NCBI GenBank assembly: GCA_051453625.1
Contig: JBOZIK010000001.1
Coordinates: forward strand, 111,419,113 to 111,483,112
Direction: 5' to 3'
Length of the DNA stretch: 64,000 bases
DNA from: Welwitschia mirabilis
Taxonomy: Eukaryota; Gnetophyta; Gnetopsida; Welwitschiales
Position 1 is the stretch's first letter. Every line of letters starts with the position of its first letter. A program made the translations under genes and the position numbers. The notes beneath the pieces were generated by a model. It made no database searches. It was not told the DNA's origin and saw only the letters and a program-made list of their open reading frames with translations. Positions 48,502-59,739 of the stretch are shown here, piece after piece.

Positions 48502-49591
48502 TATTGTGGTATGTATTTGTGCAAGTATTATACTCAAAAAGATCTTGTCACTTATAATCAAAATAGATATCTTACATAATAGATCACACTCATATAGTGG
48601 GATTTAACCCAAAATGTCATATTCTTGTTGAAAACTATGAGATAAGAATTGGATTACTTTTGTCAAAGACAATAGGAATAAAAAATAAATAATAATATAG
48701 GAAATAAAATAAAGTGCAATGCAAATGCAAGATGCAACCTAACCTCATATACAATGTAAAAATGATTTTAATACTACTTCGTTTTAGCCTTGATAAAGGC
48801 TACCCTTGATGATCTATATTACCCACTAAATTTTCATTAGATCAAGGGCAACATAAACCATTAGGATCATTAAAGAAACTAATATGCAAACATGAAAATA
48901 AAACAAGTTTATATTAAGAAGAGTAACAAAGCATTTGGATTATAAAATAGCCAGGCCTTAATAGAGGATACACAACCCTCTACCAAGGTAATGTCTTTCC
49001 GCAACACTCAAGATGGATCTCCAACCCTTCGATCTCCTGTCATGAGAATTTTCAGTGCAACAAAGATAAGAAGAAGAGTTGAAGAGGGACTTATTTATAA
49101 TAACTTATAATAGAAAATAACAAACATAAGGTACATCAAGACGCACTCATTTACATAAAAGAAATAGACAAAATGGTCAAGGATCAGCTATCAAAGTTGG
49201 TTATATATTAGTATTGTCTTATCAAGTTGTCTTGATGATTAAGGGGATGATAGCTCATCATAAAAGTTGACTCGACAGGTGATTTATTAGATAATCAGTA
49301 GTCCATGTTAGCTATCATCATATTTCCTATCATTTGAATGATAAAGAGGATTATGGTCTTCTTAAAATCATTTTCTTGACAAAAAACTTAGCATTTATAT
49401 CAGTAATCTTCCTCCAAAGCTTTGTGCATTAGACTGTGCTTTAAATACATCAAATCTAGGTAAGAAATACACATTTTTAAGATCTTCTATTGAATCTTCA
49501 AAATCCTTAGAATTGCACCTAAACGTGTGTAAAAGTCTTGCAAAATAGCTCATAACACCCCATTAGATAACCATAAATTGGCAGCACAACA
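48502..49591 (-). mobile_element. Family-2 LTR D
   Basis: About 1090 bases. On the minus strand it starts TGTTGTGCTGCCAATTTATG at 49591 and ends near CATACCACAATA at 48502. It is somewhat shorter than A-C and G. It has a sense TATA box TTATAAATAAG (49090-49100), the conserved CGATCTCCTGTCATGAGA word and two hairpin blocks. Its downstream end touches the 91-bp array with no PBS. It is preceded on the minus strand by a polypurine tract, so it is a 3' LTR. Confidence 0.85.
49090..49100 (-). promoter_or_regulatory. TATA box of family-2 LTR D
   Basis: TTATAAATAAG on the sense (minus) strand. The same box is in LTR E (about 50410), and a variant is in LTR fragment H (CCTATAAATAGA). The conserved CCTGTCATGAGA-type region follows about 50-70 bases downstream. 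Confidence 0.55.
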
Positions 49592-49977
49592 TGACCCCCC
49601 ACTTAGCTTTTATCAGTTCCTAATAAAAACTAGATAAAAAACCATAATTGTTAGCCAATTTGTCTTACAAAAATTAATCTATAGATTTTGAAAACAAGCT
49701 TATAAAACACATCACATAGCAAAATTACATATAATGCATAATGAGTATGAAAAATTTTATCTCATGAAAACTCTAAAATAACTTAAAATTTTTTGAAAAT
49801 AAGCCATGAAAATGGGTCATGTGCTCCCTCTAAGAAAATAAATACATCCTGTATTTGAAAATAAAGTAAAAGAAAGTAGACAGGAGTAAGAAGGAAAATA
49901 ATGGTTTTATTTAAAGAGGATAAATTTCTAAACTAAGTGAAAGGTAAGTAATGTCAAATTTTAAAAATATAGATCGA
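49592..49977 (-). other. Polypurine tract and 3' UTR piece upstream of LTR D
   Basis: Minus-strand AGCTAAGTGGGGGGTCA (49592-49608) precedes LTR D. The rest aligns with 50910-51290 next to LTR E, with scattered differences (roughly 85 percent alike by eye). This stretch is therefore a second, diverged copy of the same 3' UTR, cut by the gap 49978-50077. Confidence 0.75.
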
Positions 49978-50077
49978 NNNNNNNNNNNNNNNNNNNNNNN
50001 NNNNNNNNNNNNNNNNNNNNNNNNNNNNNNNNNNNNNNNNNNNNNNNNNNNNNNNNNNNNNNNNNNNNNNNNNNNNN
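49978..50077. other. Assembly gap, 100 N, between two LTR/3' UTR copies
   Basis: Left of it the 3' UTR copy stops at ATAGATCGA. The same point in the other copy is at about 51287. Right of it LTR E begins partway. Confidence 0.95.
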
Positions 50078-50909
50078 ATGCAAAATGATCCTAATACTAC
50101 TTACTTTTAGGCTTAACAAAGGCTACACTTGATGATCTATATCATCCAAGAAATTATCACCAGATCCAAGGTAATAAAAACCATAAAGGTCATCTAATAA
50201 TCTAGCATGCAAACATGAAAATAAAATAAAGTTTATATTAAAAGTAATAAATCTTTTGGATCATAAAATAGTTAGGCTCAATGAAGGATACACAACCCTT
50301 CACCAAGGAAACATCTTTCTACAACATTTAAGATGGGTCTCCTGCCCTTTGATCTCCTGTCACAAGAAATTTTTATGTAATAAAGATGAGAATAAGACTT
50401 AAAGGGGAACTTATTTATAATAAATTACAGTAGAAAATGACAAATAGAAGATGATGTAAGATGTGTTTATTTACACAAAAGAAATGGATGAAATAGTCAA
50501 GCATTGGCTATCAAAGTCTGTTATATGTTAGAGTCATCTTGTCAAGTCATCCAGATGATGAAGGAATGGTAGTTCATTACAAACATTAACTTCATAGGTG
50601 ATTTATTAAAAAACTCAATAGTCTATGTTAGTTATCATCATCCTACCTATTGTCTAGATGATAGAGGTGATGATAGTTTTCTTTAATCATTTCTTAAGGA
50701 GAAACTTAGCATTTGAATTAGTAATTTTTCTTTAAAGCTACATGCATTAGAGTTTGCCTTAAATATACCAAATCTAGGTAAGAATTGCACATTTTTGAGA
50801 TCTTCTATTGAATCTCCAAAATCATTATAATTGCACTTAAACCTGTGTAAAAGTCTTGCAAAATAGCTCATAAAACCCCATAAAATAACCACAAATTAGT
50901 AGTGCAACA
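50078..50909 (-). mobile_element. Family-2 LTR E (3' LTR of the F-E element), end lost in gap
   Basis: Starts on the minus strand TGTTGCACTACTAATTTGTG at 50909 and runs to the N gap. It has the same hairpin blocks (about 50540 and 50645), TATA box and CCTGTCACAAGA word as D. About 270 bases of its downstream end are missing. Confidence 0.85.
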
Positions 50910-50926
50910 TAGCCCCCCACTTAGCC
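50910..50926 (-). other. Polypurine tract of the F-E element
   Basis: Minus strand GGCTAAGTGGGGGGCTA just before LTR E. Confidence 0.8.
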
Positions 50927-53270
50927 GTTATTAGTACCTAATAAAAACCAAGCAAAAAATCATAATAAGAGCCAATTTGTCTTTAAAAATTAATCTAAAA
51001 ATTTTTAAAATGGTTTATAAAATACATCACATAGCAAAATAACATATAATGCATAATGTATATGAAACCTTTAAAATAACTCAAAAATTTATGAAAATGA
51101 GCCATGAAAATGGGTTATATTTCCTCATTTGAGAAAAGTAATACATCTTGTATTGGAAAATAAAGTAAAAGAAAGTAAACAAGGGTGAGAAGATAGTTAA
51201 TGGTTTTTTTTTTTTTAATAAAGAGGACAATTTTATAAAATAAGTACAAAATCTTAGTAATGTCAAATTTGAAAAATATAGATCGATGAAATATTTTAAT
51301 AAGTAAAGAAAAGAGTGGACAATAAAAATGTTTCATCATAAGAATGATTAAGAGTAGTGCTTATAACACCAAAATTCTAAAAAATAAACATCACAAATTT
51401 TATTAATAAAACTCATGTAATCAAGAAACAAACTTTTTTATTAAAAATTGAATGATAAGGAAATATAGTAATAACTTTGAAATAACTAACAAAACTAAAA
51501 AAGAAAACAAGAAGAATGAGCATAAAATAATATAAGCAAAATATAGATTACTATATGATATTTTAACCTAACAGACTCCCATGAAAGGAATTATAACATT
51601 ACTTGACTTAGAAAATGCATGACTTAATATACAAAAATTTCATTCAATAAGGTAGTGATTATGATGATGCTAAAAAAATAAAATGCTTTAAACAATGAAT
51701 GATCATATCAAAGAATTACTCAAAATGAACTCACCTGTCATCATCTCAAAACAAACATCCAAATATCAAGAAATGAAATGACCATGTGGAAAGACTAAGA
51801 GTCTAGGAAACAAGTAATGTCTCTGATGATATCAAGGACATCACTAATCCCATATCCTCTTAGTTTTTTACAAGTTTATTATCCATGATGAGGGGAGTGC
51901 AACCACCATTAGAAAAATGAGGACCCATAAAGAATGTTTAACTAATATCCCAGTGGAGTTTCTATAGCTACTATATTACACTGCCAAAGGCTCCTTTTAG
52001 AAATATTTACCTCAGTGTACTTATAGTAGGACATCATGATGATCATGTTTTTAAAATATCACAAATAAAACATCATGGCCTTACTTTAGATCTTTTTTTT
52101 CCTTTTCTTTTTTATCCTTTTTTTTATTGAAAACAAAACAACATTCCACATGAACAAATACTCCAAAAGACAAAGGTAAAAATCATAAGATTAAGATAGA
52201 AAAGAACACTCTTAAACAATTTAAGATCTTTTCACCATTAAGAAAAACATTAAAAATAAAGCATCATCCTTCAAATTGAAGTTTATAGACATGTGAATAT
52301 CCTAGGATTGGATGAATTCAATCTTACCATTGAAATATCCAAGTCAAAAGACTAGTCATAGAAATAAATACATAAGTTAGGTTTGAAAAATGATTAAGTA
52401 ATACTATAATAACCTTCAAAGGAAAAATCTAAGATAAAATTCAAATGGTTTGCTTAATTAAGTTTAAATTTTTTATCCATTAACTTCTTGAAATTCTCAA
52501 GCAGTCAAGTCAGAAATCTTAATTGAACCATAAAAATGTATTTTCTTAAAATAACAAAAAACATTTATTAACTTAATATCATCCTTATTATCATTCAGAT
52601 GATATAGAGAACAACAAATACATAAAAAAAATAGAACAAAGAAAACTTGCAGAAAAAATAGAAACAGAGAGTACAGATAAAGACTATTATCTACCTTGTC
52701 ATTCAAATGACAGAGGAGATGATACATTATTATTGGAAGAACAGAAAACAAAAACTATGAACAGAAACAAAAACTAAAACTAGAAAACTAAAATAGTGAT
52801 TATTAAAATAGAAAGATGAAAATAAAAATCAAAAGTATCAAGAAATCCAAAAGAAAAGATCAAGGCAACCAAACTTTATTTAAATCCTAAGATCTAACTC
52901 ACACTCTTATTGAAAAGAAAGAGAGAAAGCAAAAGAAGATGGTCTCAAGATATTTGTATTCTTTCAAAAAAATGAGGTTCAATTGATAAAGCATGAAAGG
53001 TATGTAATCATTTTTAAGTAGAATCAATTGGAATAAGAGAGAGTAAAAAGATAATACCTAGATAGCACAAATTTCAAAATTCAAATAAGAGATAAAGAAA
53101 TGATTAGTGTTATTGAAAAATAATCTCTTATGAAAGCTTTGTGAATCTTGAGCATCATTAGAAAGTAATGTGAGAAGGGACTCAAAGAAAGTTTTCAAAG
53201 TAATTTTGAAGGATATATAAAATGTTTTCTATCATTTGATTTAATACATGGATTCTTAAGAGGAAAACAA
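50927..53270 (-). other. 3' UTR of family-2 element F-E
   Basis: Non-coding and about 2.3 kb. It shares blocks with the 3' UTRs of C-B and G (for example the GGTTCC/GGCTCCTTTTAGAAA area near 51990 and the corresponding AAAGGTTCCTTTTGAGAAA near 36740). Hairpin motifs occur at about 52590 and 52690. Short ORFs within (50683-50892, 51081-51339, 52497-52751) are not shared between copies. Confidence 0.65.
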
Positions 53271-53278
53271 GGTTTTAT

Positions 53279-55136
53279 CTAATTTTCATAAGCACATGAT
53301 AATTTGTTTCCATAAGAATTAATGTAAGAGACAAAAAATTCATATAACTCATGGAAAAACAATCTTTTATCAAACTCATAATATGAAGAATTTAAAACAT
53401 ACACTGCATTTAGAGCTTGATATTGAACATGAAAAGCATGATTTAAGATCCAAGGATTAGTAAGAAACTTCTTAGGGTAAGAGATTAATATAGGTTTTAC
53501 ATATATAAAAAGCTCTTTAACATTTAATTTCAAACATGAGTTGAGATCAAGAAGATATGATTTTCCCTAATTAAGAGTTCCAAGGTATCCAAATTTTATT
53601 TTTGAAAAGAATGATAAATGGAAGCACATGTTAGAGTTAACTTTGTAAATGAGGAAAAACATTACTTTTTGCATATGAGGTTTTCAAACAAAGAGGTTGA
53701 AATATTTTTGAACTTAAGTCCTCAAGATGATGTGGTTCATTACTTTTAAGAACAAGAATGTGATTTGAAGAGTGACTTTTTTGAATAATTTCTTCCTTGA
53801 TTATATCTCCCTCTTCTTCATGATTGATTATATCTTGCTCTTATTTTTCATTTTATTAAGAATAATTGTTTTTTCTAATTTGGTGGATTCCTTAAAAAGA
53901 TCATTAGAAATATTATAGAAATAAAATCTCTTATTGTTTTCATTATTTAATAAAAGATATTCTAATTTTTTTGGTTCAATTTCTCTTCCTCTCTAGATAA
54001 TTTCATTAACTCTAAACTATAATCTTCACTTGAGTTGAGTTGATCATTTTTCATTAATTTAGTTTTAATGGTTATCTCTATTAATTTAAAAAGTTAGGCC
54101 TCTAGTATTGGTGGAACTCTTTTATCCTTACAAAATATGTAAAAGTTTGGGATGTGATCTAAGATTTCAATGTCATCTCCTTCTTCTTCTTTACTATTCT
54201 CATCCTCTTGTTGCATGTTGTTTCTTTCATTAGAAAGGAAAATGTGATCATTATTTAAATAATTTTCCAATTGCTTATGAATGTATTCTTTATCTAAGAA
54301 ATGGGTTACTAACAACTCAACATCATCATCTAATAAATAGTCATCCTCATCTTCATTGTTGAAAGATATAGTTGAATTATTATTGTCTTCCCTTTGCTCA
54401 TCTCCTAATGATTAGGATGATGAATTTTCATCTAAAATTTTATTCTCAATTTGAAAGCAAGAATCACAATCATTAATTCCTAAGTTGTTTTCATTTTCCT
54501 CAAGATAATATGTATAAGGATAGGTTTAAGGATTTTACATTAGAAGAGATCCTTGATTTTGTAGAAGATTTTATTGAAAGGTCTCAACCAAATTTTTTAA
54601 TATTTTATTGGTGTTTTCTATGCTTTTTTCACATTTCTTTCATATTTTAGTTTTTGGATCATTTTATTCTATATAGGAGTTCATGGGAAATGGATGGGAT
54701 GGGTAAAGGTGNNNNNNNNNNNNNNNNNNNNNNNNNNNNNNNNNNNNNNNNNNNNNNNNNNNNNNNNNNNNNNNNNNNNNNNNNNNNNNNNNNNNNNNNN
54801 NNNNNNNNNNNTCACATTTCTTTCATATTTTAGTTTTTGGATCATTTTATTCTATAGAGGAGTTCATGGGAAATGGATGGGATGGGTAAAGGTGATTGTA
54901 TGAGGTTGAATCCTTAAGATTTTCATTATTATTTCTTTATGGATTTTGAAAAGGAAAGGGGGAACAATAAGGTGGTTGAAAAGAGGAATGGGTTGAATTC
55001 ATAATCTCAACATCATTTTGTATTAGTAACCCTTTTTCTGCAAAAATTTCTCTAAGTTCTTCTTACTATTATCCTGAGGTTTTTTTCTACACTTTTCAAA
55101 ATTCTTTTTAAAATGGGTCCTTGTATCACTATTCAT
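53279..55136 (-). pseudogene. ORF-X remnant, family-2 element F-E
   Basis: Begins at an ATG at 55136 (MNSDTRTHFKKNFE), matching the MNSDKR start of element G. A Pro/Asn-rich part follows, then a run of short heptad-like segments (KKCEKSIENTNKILKNL) and an acidic part with an open frame at 54094-54315 (EEEGDDIEILDHIPNFYIFC). The C-terminal open frame (53279-53533) has VKELFIYVKPILISYPKKFL, then YVLNSSYYEFDKRLFFHELY. These blocks appear in the same order in C-B and G. The internal region between LTRs F and E is only about 4.8 kb and holds nothing else, so pol was not just overlooked. Stops, frame shifts and a gap (54712-54811) with duplicated flanks break it. Confidence 0.6.
54712..54811. other. 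Assembly gap, 100 N, duplicated flanks
   Basis: 83 bases (54629-54711) recur at 54812-54894 with one difference (TATATAGG versus TATAGAGG). Confidence 0.95.
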
Positions 55137-55719
55137 TTTTGAGAAGAATAGGAAGAAGAGAATATAAGATGAAGATAGGTGCTCAATGATGATCGAGTTT
55201 TAATATTTTACAAATAAAATAAGCTAAAAAAAATAATATATACACTTGAAGTTTGTGTTCCTGATTCTATGTTGAAACTGAGTAGTCCTTCTTTACTACT
55301 TTCTTGTGTTAGCAGCCATGTTTTTCTAATAAGTCTTTTTCTAGACTGATCATACCATAGTCCTTACAAATAGAAAATAACAAAAAATAAATTAAAAACA
55401 ACACTATCATCTTGTTTATCATGGAGATGACTGAGGGGGTGACAATACAAAAACTAAAAAATAAAAGCAAAATAGAAACCAACAGAAATTAAAAAGTGGA
55501 AAAAAGAGAGATGTCTTCTCTTGTCCATCCAGACAATGAAGAAGATGATAGGAACTAATTTATTACAGAAAACTAAAATCTAAAAAAAAAACCAAACTAA
55601 AAACTACAAAAAAGAAACCTAGTATTCCTAATAAAAATACATATTTATAGATAAATAATCAAATGGAAATCCAATATACTCACCTAAACAATGATAACCC
55701 TTGTACTTCTTAGTAGTCT

Positions 55720-55740
55720 TTCCTGACAATGGCATCAATT
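55720..55740 (-). other. Primer-binding site of family-2 element F-E
   Basis: Minus strand after the LTR end: AATTGATGCCATTGTCAGGA, a C-to-T decayed TGGCGCCATTGTCGGGGA type. Confidence 0.75.
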
Positions 55741-56053
55741 TGTTCTGGTGTGTATTTATGCAAGTGTTATACTCAAAAAGATCCTATCACTTATAGCCAA
55801 AATATATATCTTACAAAATACATCACATTATTATAGTTAGGAGTTAATCAAAAATGTTGTATTCTCATTGAAGACTATGAGATGAGATGTGGATTGCTTT
55901 TACCAAAGAAAATAGGAATCAAAAATAAATAACAATGCAAAAAAGAAAATAAAGTGCAATGCAAATGCAAGATGCAACCTAACCTAATATGCAATGTAAA
56001 AATAATCTTAACACTACTTCCTTTCAGCCTTAACAAAGGCTTCCCTTGATGAT
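55741..56053 (-). mobile_element. Family-2 LTR F (5' LTR of F-E), cut by gap
   Basis: The LTR end TGCATAAATACACACCAGAACA (its last 20 bases match the ends of C and B) and about 300 bases upstream are present before the gap 56054-56153. Right of the gap the sequence is a copia remnant, so the rest of this LTR is missing or was never joined. Confidence 0.8.
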
Positions 56054-56153
56054 NNNNNNNNNNNNNNNNNNNNNNNNNNNNNNNNNNNNNNNNNNNNNNN
56101 NNNNNNNNNNNNNNNNNNNNNNNNNNNNNNNNNNNNNNNNNNNNNNNNNNNNN
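56054..56153. other. Assembly gap, 100 N
   Basis: Separates LTR F from the copia pol remnant; the flanks are unrelated. Confidence 0.95.
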
Positions 56154-57360
56154 TTATGCAAATGTTTATCAACTATATATTAGTTCAACCTTTTTAAATG
56201 TTATTTGAGAAGAATACGTGTATGTAAATTAGGCAACTGGTTTTGTGAGAAAAGGCATGAAAAATCATAATTACAAGTAGAAGAAGGTACTTTTTGGTCT
56301 TAGGCAAGCACTAGAAGCTTAGTACACTACTTTGCATAACCATCTACTCAAGAAAGGCTATACAAGTTACATTACTGAATCTATTTTGTTTCATAATAAG
56401 AAGGATGATTAGGTAATATTTATTTTAATTTATATATATGATATTATTTATTTTGTATCATGTGAAAAGCTATTAAAATAGTTCAAAAGAGAAATGTAAG
56501 AAGTGTTTAATATGAAAGATTTGGAACATCTACAATATTTTCTTGGATTTGAACTTGCAAGATCATTACATTTTGTTAAAGTAATCATGCAAGAGATTTA
56601 TTAAAGAATTTTAACATGCATAATGCAAATGTAGTAGCAATGTAATTAGCATATGATTTTGGTTAAAAAAAAAAGAAAAAAGGTGAATGAAACATATTTT
56701 AAGAAAATCACTATATCTTTAAGGTACCTTACATACTTTAGACTAGATTTATAATTTTTGATAAATGTTGTTTCAAGATACATGGCTAAACCAAATATAA
56801 AATACTTAAAGGTAGCAAACACATTTTGAGATATGTTAAAGGAAATATAGAGAATTGTAATTTACAAAAATTATGAATACTTGGTTTACATATAGTAATG
56901 CTAATTTAGGAGGAAATTTGAAAGATAGAAAAAGCACTCTAGGAATAATGATATTTCATGACTTGAACTTAATTCCTTAAAAATATTATAAGAAATAATG
57001 CATAACTATTTCTTATATAGCTTCTAAATATATTGCAATGTATGAAGCAGTAAAAAACAATCATGTGGATTGTGAAGGTAATGAAAGAACTTCATTTGAA
57101 TGTAGATACTCTTCTTCCATTATTTTTTAATAATGTCTTATCCATACATTTAGGGAAAAGTCAACTATAATACAAAATAATAAAACACATTAATATCAAG
57201 TATAACTACATCAAAGAGAAGGTAAAGGACAAAATAGTGATACTACAATACATGAACATAAAAGACCAAGTTGTTCGTATTCTAATAAATGCAATAAATA
57301 GAAAAAGAATGGAAGATTTAATGTACATTGCAAGTTTTATGAACTTGAAAGTTAAATAAA
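56154..57360 (+). pseudogene. Ty1/copia reverse transcriptase (C-terminal part) and RNase H remnant
   Basis: VFNMKDLEHLQYFLGFELAR at 56503-56562 is the 'F.MkDlG.l.yFLGiEv' segment of copia reverse transcriptase. Further right ANTFLRYVKGNIENCN-like fragments (usual 'A.kRiLRYLKGT') appear. At 57183 KHINIKYNYIKEKVKDKIV follows, matching 'KHIxIrYHfIRExvxxgxI' of copia RNase H, with DQVVRILINA after it ('dQlADilTKal'). Stops and frame shifts lie between them. Protease, integrase and the catalytic YVDD block should lie upstream, in or beyond the gap 56054-56153. The coding remnant ends about 57357. Dead copy of the pol end. Confidence 0.85.
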
Positions 57361-57916
57361 GGAATGTTATTTTTAGTTAACTTGTAAGTTTTTTTAATAT
57401 ATTTCCTTCATTTAAGATGTTTCTCAAAATTGGTAGATGATACAAAAGTCATAGGATCTTAAAGAAAATGTTATAAAAGACATGAACATCTTTTTGTAAC
57501 TCTTTGTTATTGTAATTATTATTGTTAAAGAAGATAAAGGAAAGTATAAGGGGTTATCTATAAAACTTATACATTCTTTATTAAAAGAACTATTATTAAA
57601 GAAATCTAAAATAGAGGAGAAGCATTCTTGATGTTGAGCATCATGTGTTTAATCTAATTCTACTACTTTTACATCTTTGCTACTTTTATTTTTTGATTAC
57701 TTTCTTATTATTACTATTATGAGATTTGTTTTGTTTCTAATAAAGAGTACTTTTAAGATATTTTAAGAGGATAAAATATTTTTTTAGAAGGTTATTTTAG
57801 CTATGTAGGTCATAAGGCCTATCTCCCTTCAAAATTAAACAAAACCTTTCAAAATGACTAATCTTAGAATAAACTACACATGGAGGTAAAATGTTTTCAT
57901 ACTCTACCTTCACCTT
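57361..57916 (+). other. Probable copia 3' LTR, interrupted by family-2 element G
   Basis: Position directly after the copia pol remnant suggests a 3' LTR beginning near 57366 (GGAATGTTATTTTTAG). A clear polypurine tract and a second copy are lacking, so the ends are not fixed. Confidence 0.35.
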
Positions 57917-59172
57917 TATTGTGATGCCAAATAATATATATTTCATGGGGTATTTTGAATGCTCTTACAAGACATTTTTGATAGTTTTAGTTGAATTTAT
58001 AATGATTATTAAAAGTTAAGGGGATAATCACAAAAACATGTAAACTTCTGATGCATTTAGAGGTATTTCAAATAGATTCTGATACTTAGCATTCTAAGGA
58101 GGATTTTAATGATCTAAGAGGCTAATTTTCTCCTAGCTAGAGAACTTAGAAGGATGTTATTCCCATGGTTATCTAGATGATAGTTAGGATGATAGTTCAT
58201 TTGGAGAGCTGACATGGTTGATGATGTGGACAGGGACAGGAATCTTATGAATTATGTTTTATAATATAGTATCATCCTCATGATCATTCCAATGATAGCT
58301 AGGATAATATTTATTTCATGTAATAGATGAATATAATTTTTTAATGGGGTTACATGCCTACTTGAGTTGATAGGGTTTTATTTGGATCATTAGGATTTTA
58401 TTTCTAGAAACTTTCATGTAAGAACTATAAAGATCATGACCTCACTTTAAAAACTATATTTTATACTTGAAATTCTTATGATGGGAGATTAAAGAAAAAG
58501 AGGTTCATCCTAGATACATAGATAAGTCTTCCTTGGTATTGGGTTGTGTATCCTCCATTGAGATGCTTCTTCTTTATAAGTAAATGTTTCATTCAAGATT
58601 AATAAAAAGGTTAATTTATTTCTATTATGTGTATCTTGCTTATAGTTTATGTTGGTTATAATTTCATGATAGCTTTATAGTTGATATAGATCATAAGGCC
58701 AACCTATGATAGGTTGATATTATTAGTTTATGACTTGTATTTCATTTCATATTTCATTTCATAACTATAGTAGTTGCATTCCATTATATTCTATTTGATG
58801 TGCTATTTAGCTTAAATTAGTTAGGATTTAGTAAAAATATTTCCTAGTTGAGCTAAATTATAAGGGTCGATCTTGATGATAGCAAGCTGGTAGTCGAGTA
58901 GATCTATTACTTAGAGTTATTTCATTATAAGCATTGCATTAGCATTTATCATACATAGTATTCTTGCATTATTCCTATTTCATTTACTTAAATAGAAAAA
59001 TATTAAAAATACTTAGCCAAATCGATTCCCTCCCTACGAGCCTAGTGCCTTTGATAGATTACAACAATCGAGTTAACTCCTCATTATACTAGTGTATATT
59101 TTGTACAATCATTTATGATCTATAAGAGATTTTCTTAAGGACTTAAGAATCATAAAAATACCCACCATAACA
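57917..59172 (+). mobile_element. Family-2 LTR G (5' LTR of plus-strand element)
   Basis: 1256 bases from TATTGTGATGCCAAATAATA to CCCACCATAACA, followed by a PBS. Hairpin blocks are at about 58155 and 58270. The segment GTGTATCCTCCATTGAGATG (about 58546) matches the R/U5 of the minus-strand copies. This copy shows that family 2 inserted in both orientations. Confidence 0.9.
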
Positions 59173-59196
59173 TTTTATCACCATTATAAAGGAAGG
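59173..59196 (+). other. Decayed primer-binding site of element G
   Basis: TATCACCATTATAAAGGAAG follows the LTR end after TTT. This is the TGGCACCATTGCCGGRGAAG type with C-to-T and G-to-A changes. Confidence 0.75.
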
Positions 59197-59739
59197 TTAT
59201 AAGGAACTAGAGGATTATCACTATAATAGATAAGTACCTTAGCACTGTATTTTATCCTAGATTTCATAGTTTTATTTCTATAATTTTTTATTTTTGTAAT
59301 GTGATAACTTCATGTTATCCTCTTTCTTATCTAGATAACACAAATGGATGATGAACTCTAACTAGATTTTTTTAGTTTCTTTTTCACAATTTATATTTTA
59401 TTGTTCTCTATAGTTTTTAGTAGCATAATAAATTCTATGTCATTTCCTTTATCGTCAAATGATCAAGAAGATTACAATCACTTATTTCTATTTCTATTTT
59501 TTGTAATTTTATTTCTCTATATTTCTATAATGATTTCTTAATAGGTAGTCATCTGTTTATATCATTTAGATAACAATTAAGATGATAGAGTTGTGCATTA
59601 TTTTCAGAGTATATAGGGATATGTCAAATTGTAGTAAAAAGATGAAATATGAAAAGGAGTAGACCTTGATATTTATCTTGTACTTATCTTTTTTATCATC
59701 CTAATTAATTTTTTAATTTCATTCTTACCATCTATTTCC
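59197..59739 (+). other. 5' leader of element G
   Basis: No ORF. Carries a hairpin motif at about 59550 (GTCATCTGTTTATATCATTT, then AAGATGATAG). Confidence 0.6.
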
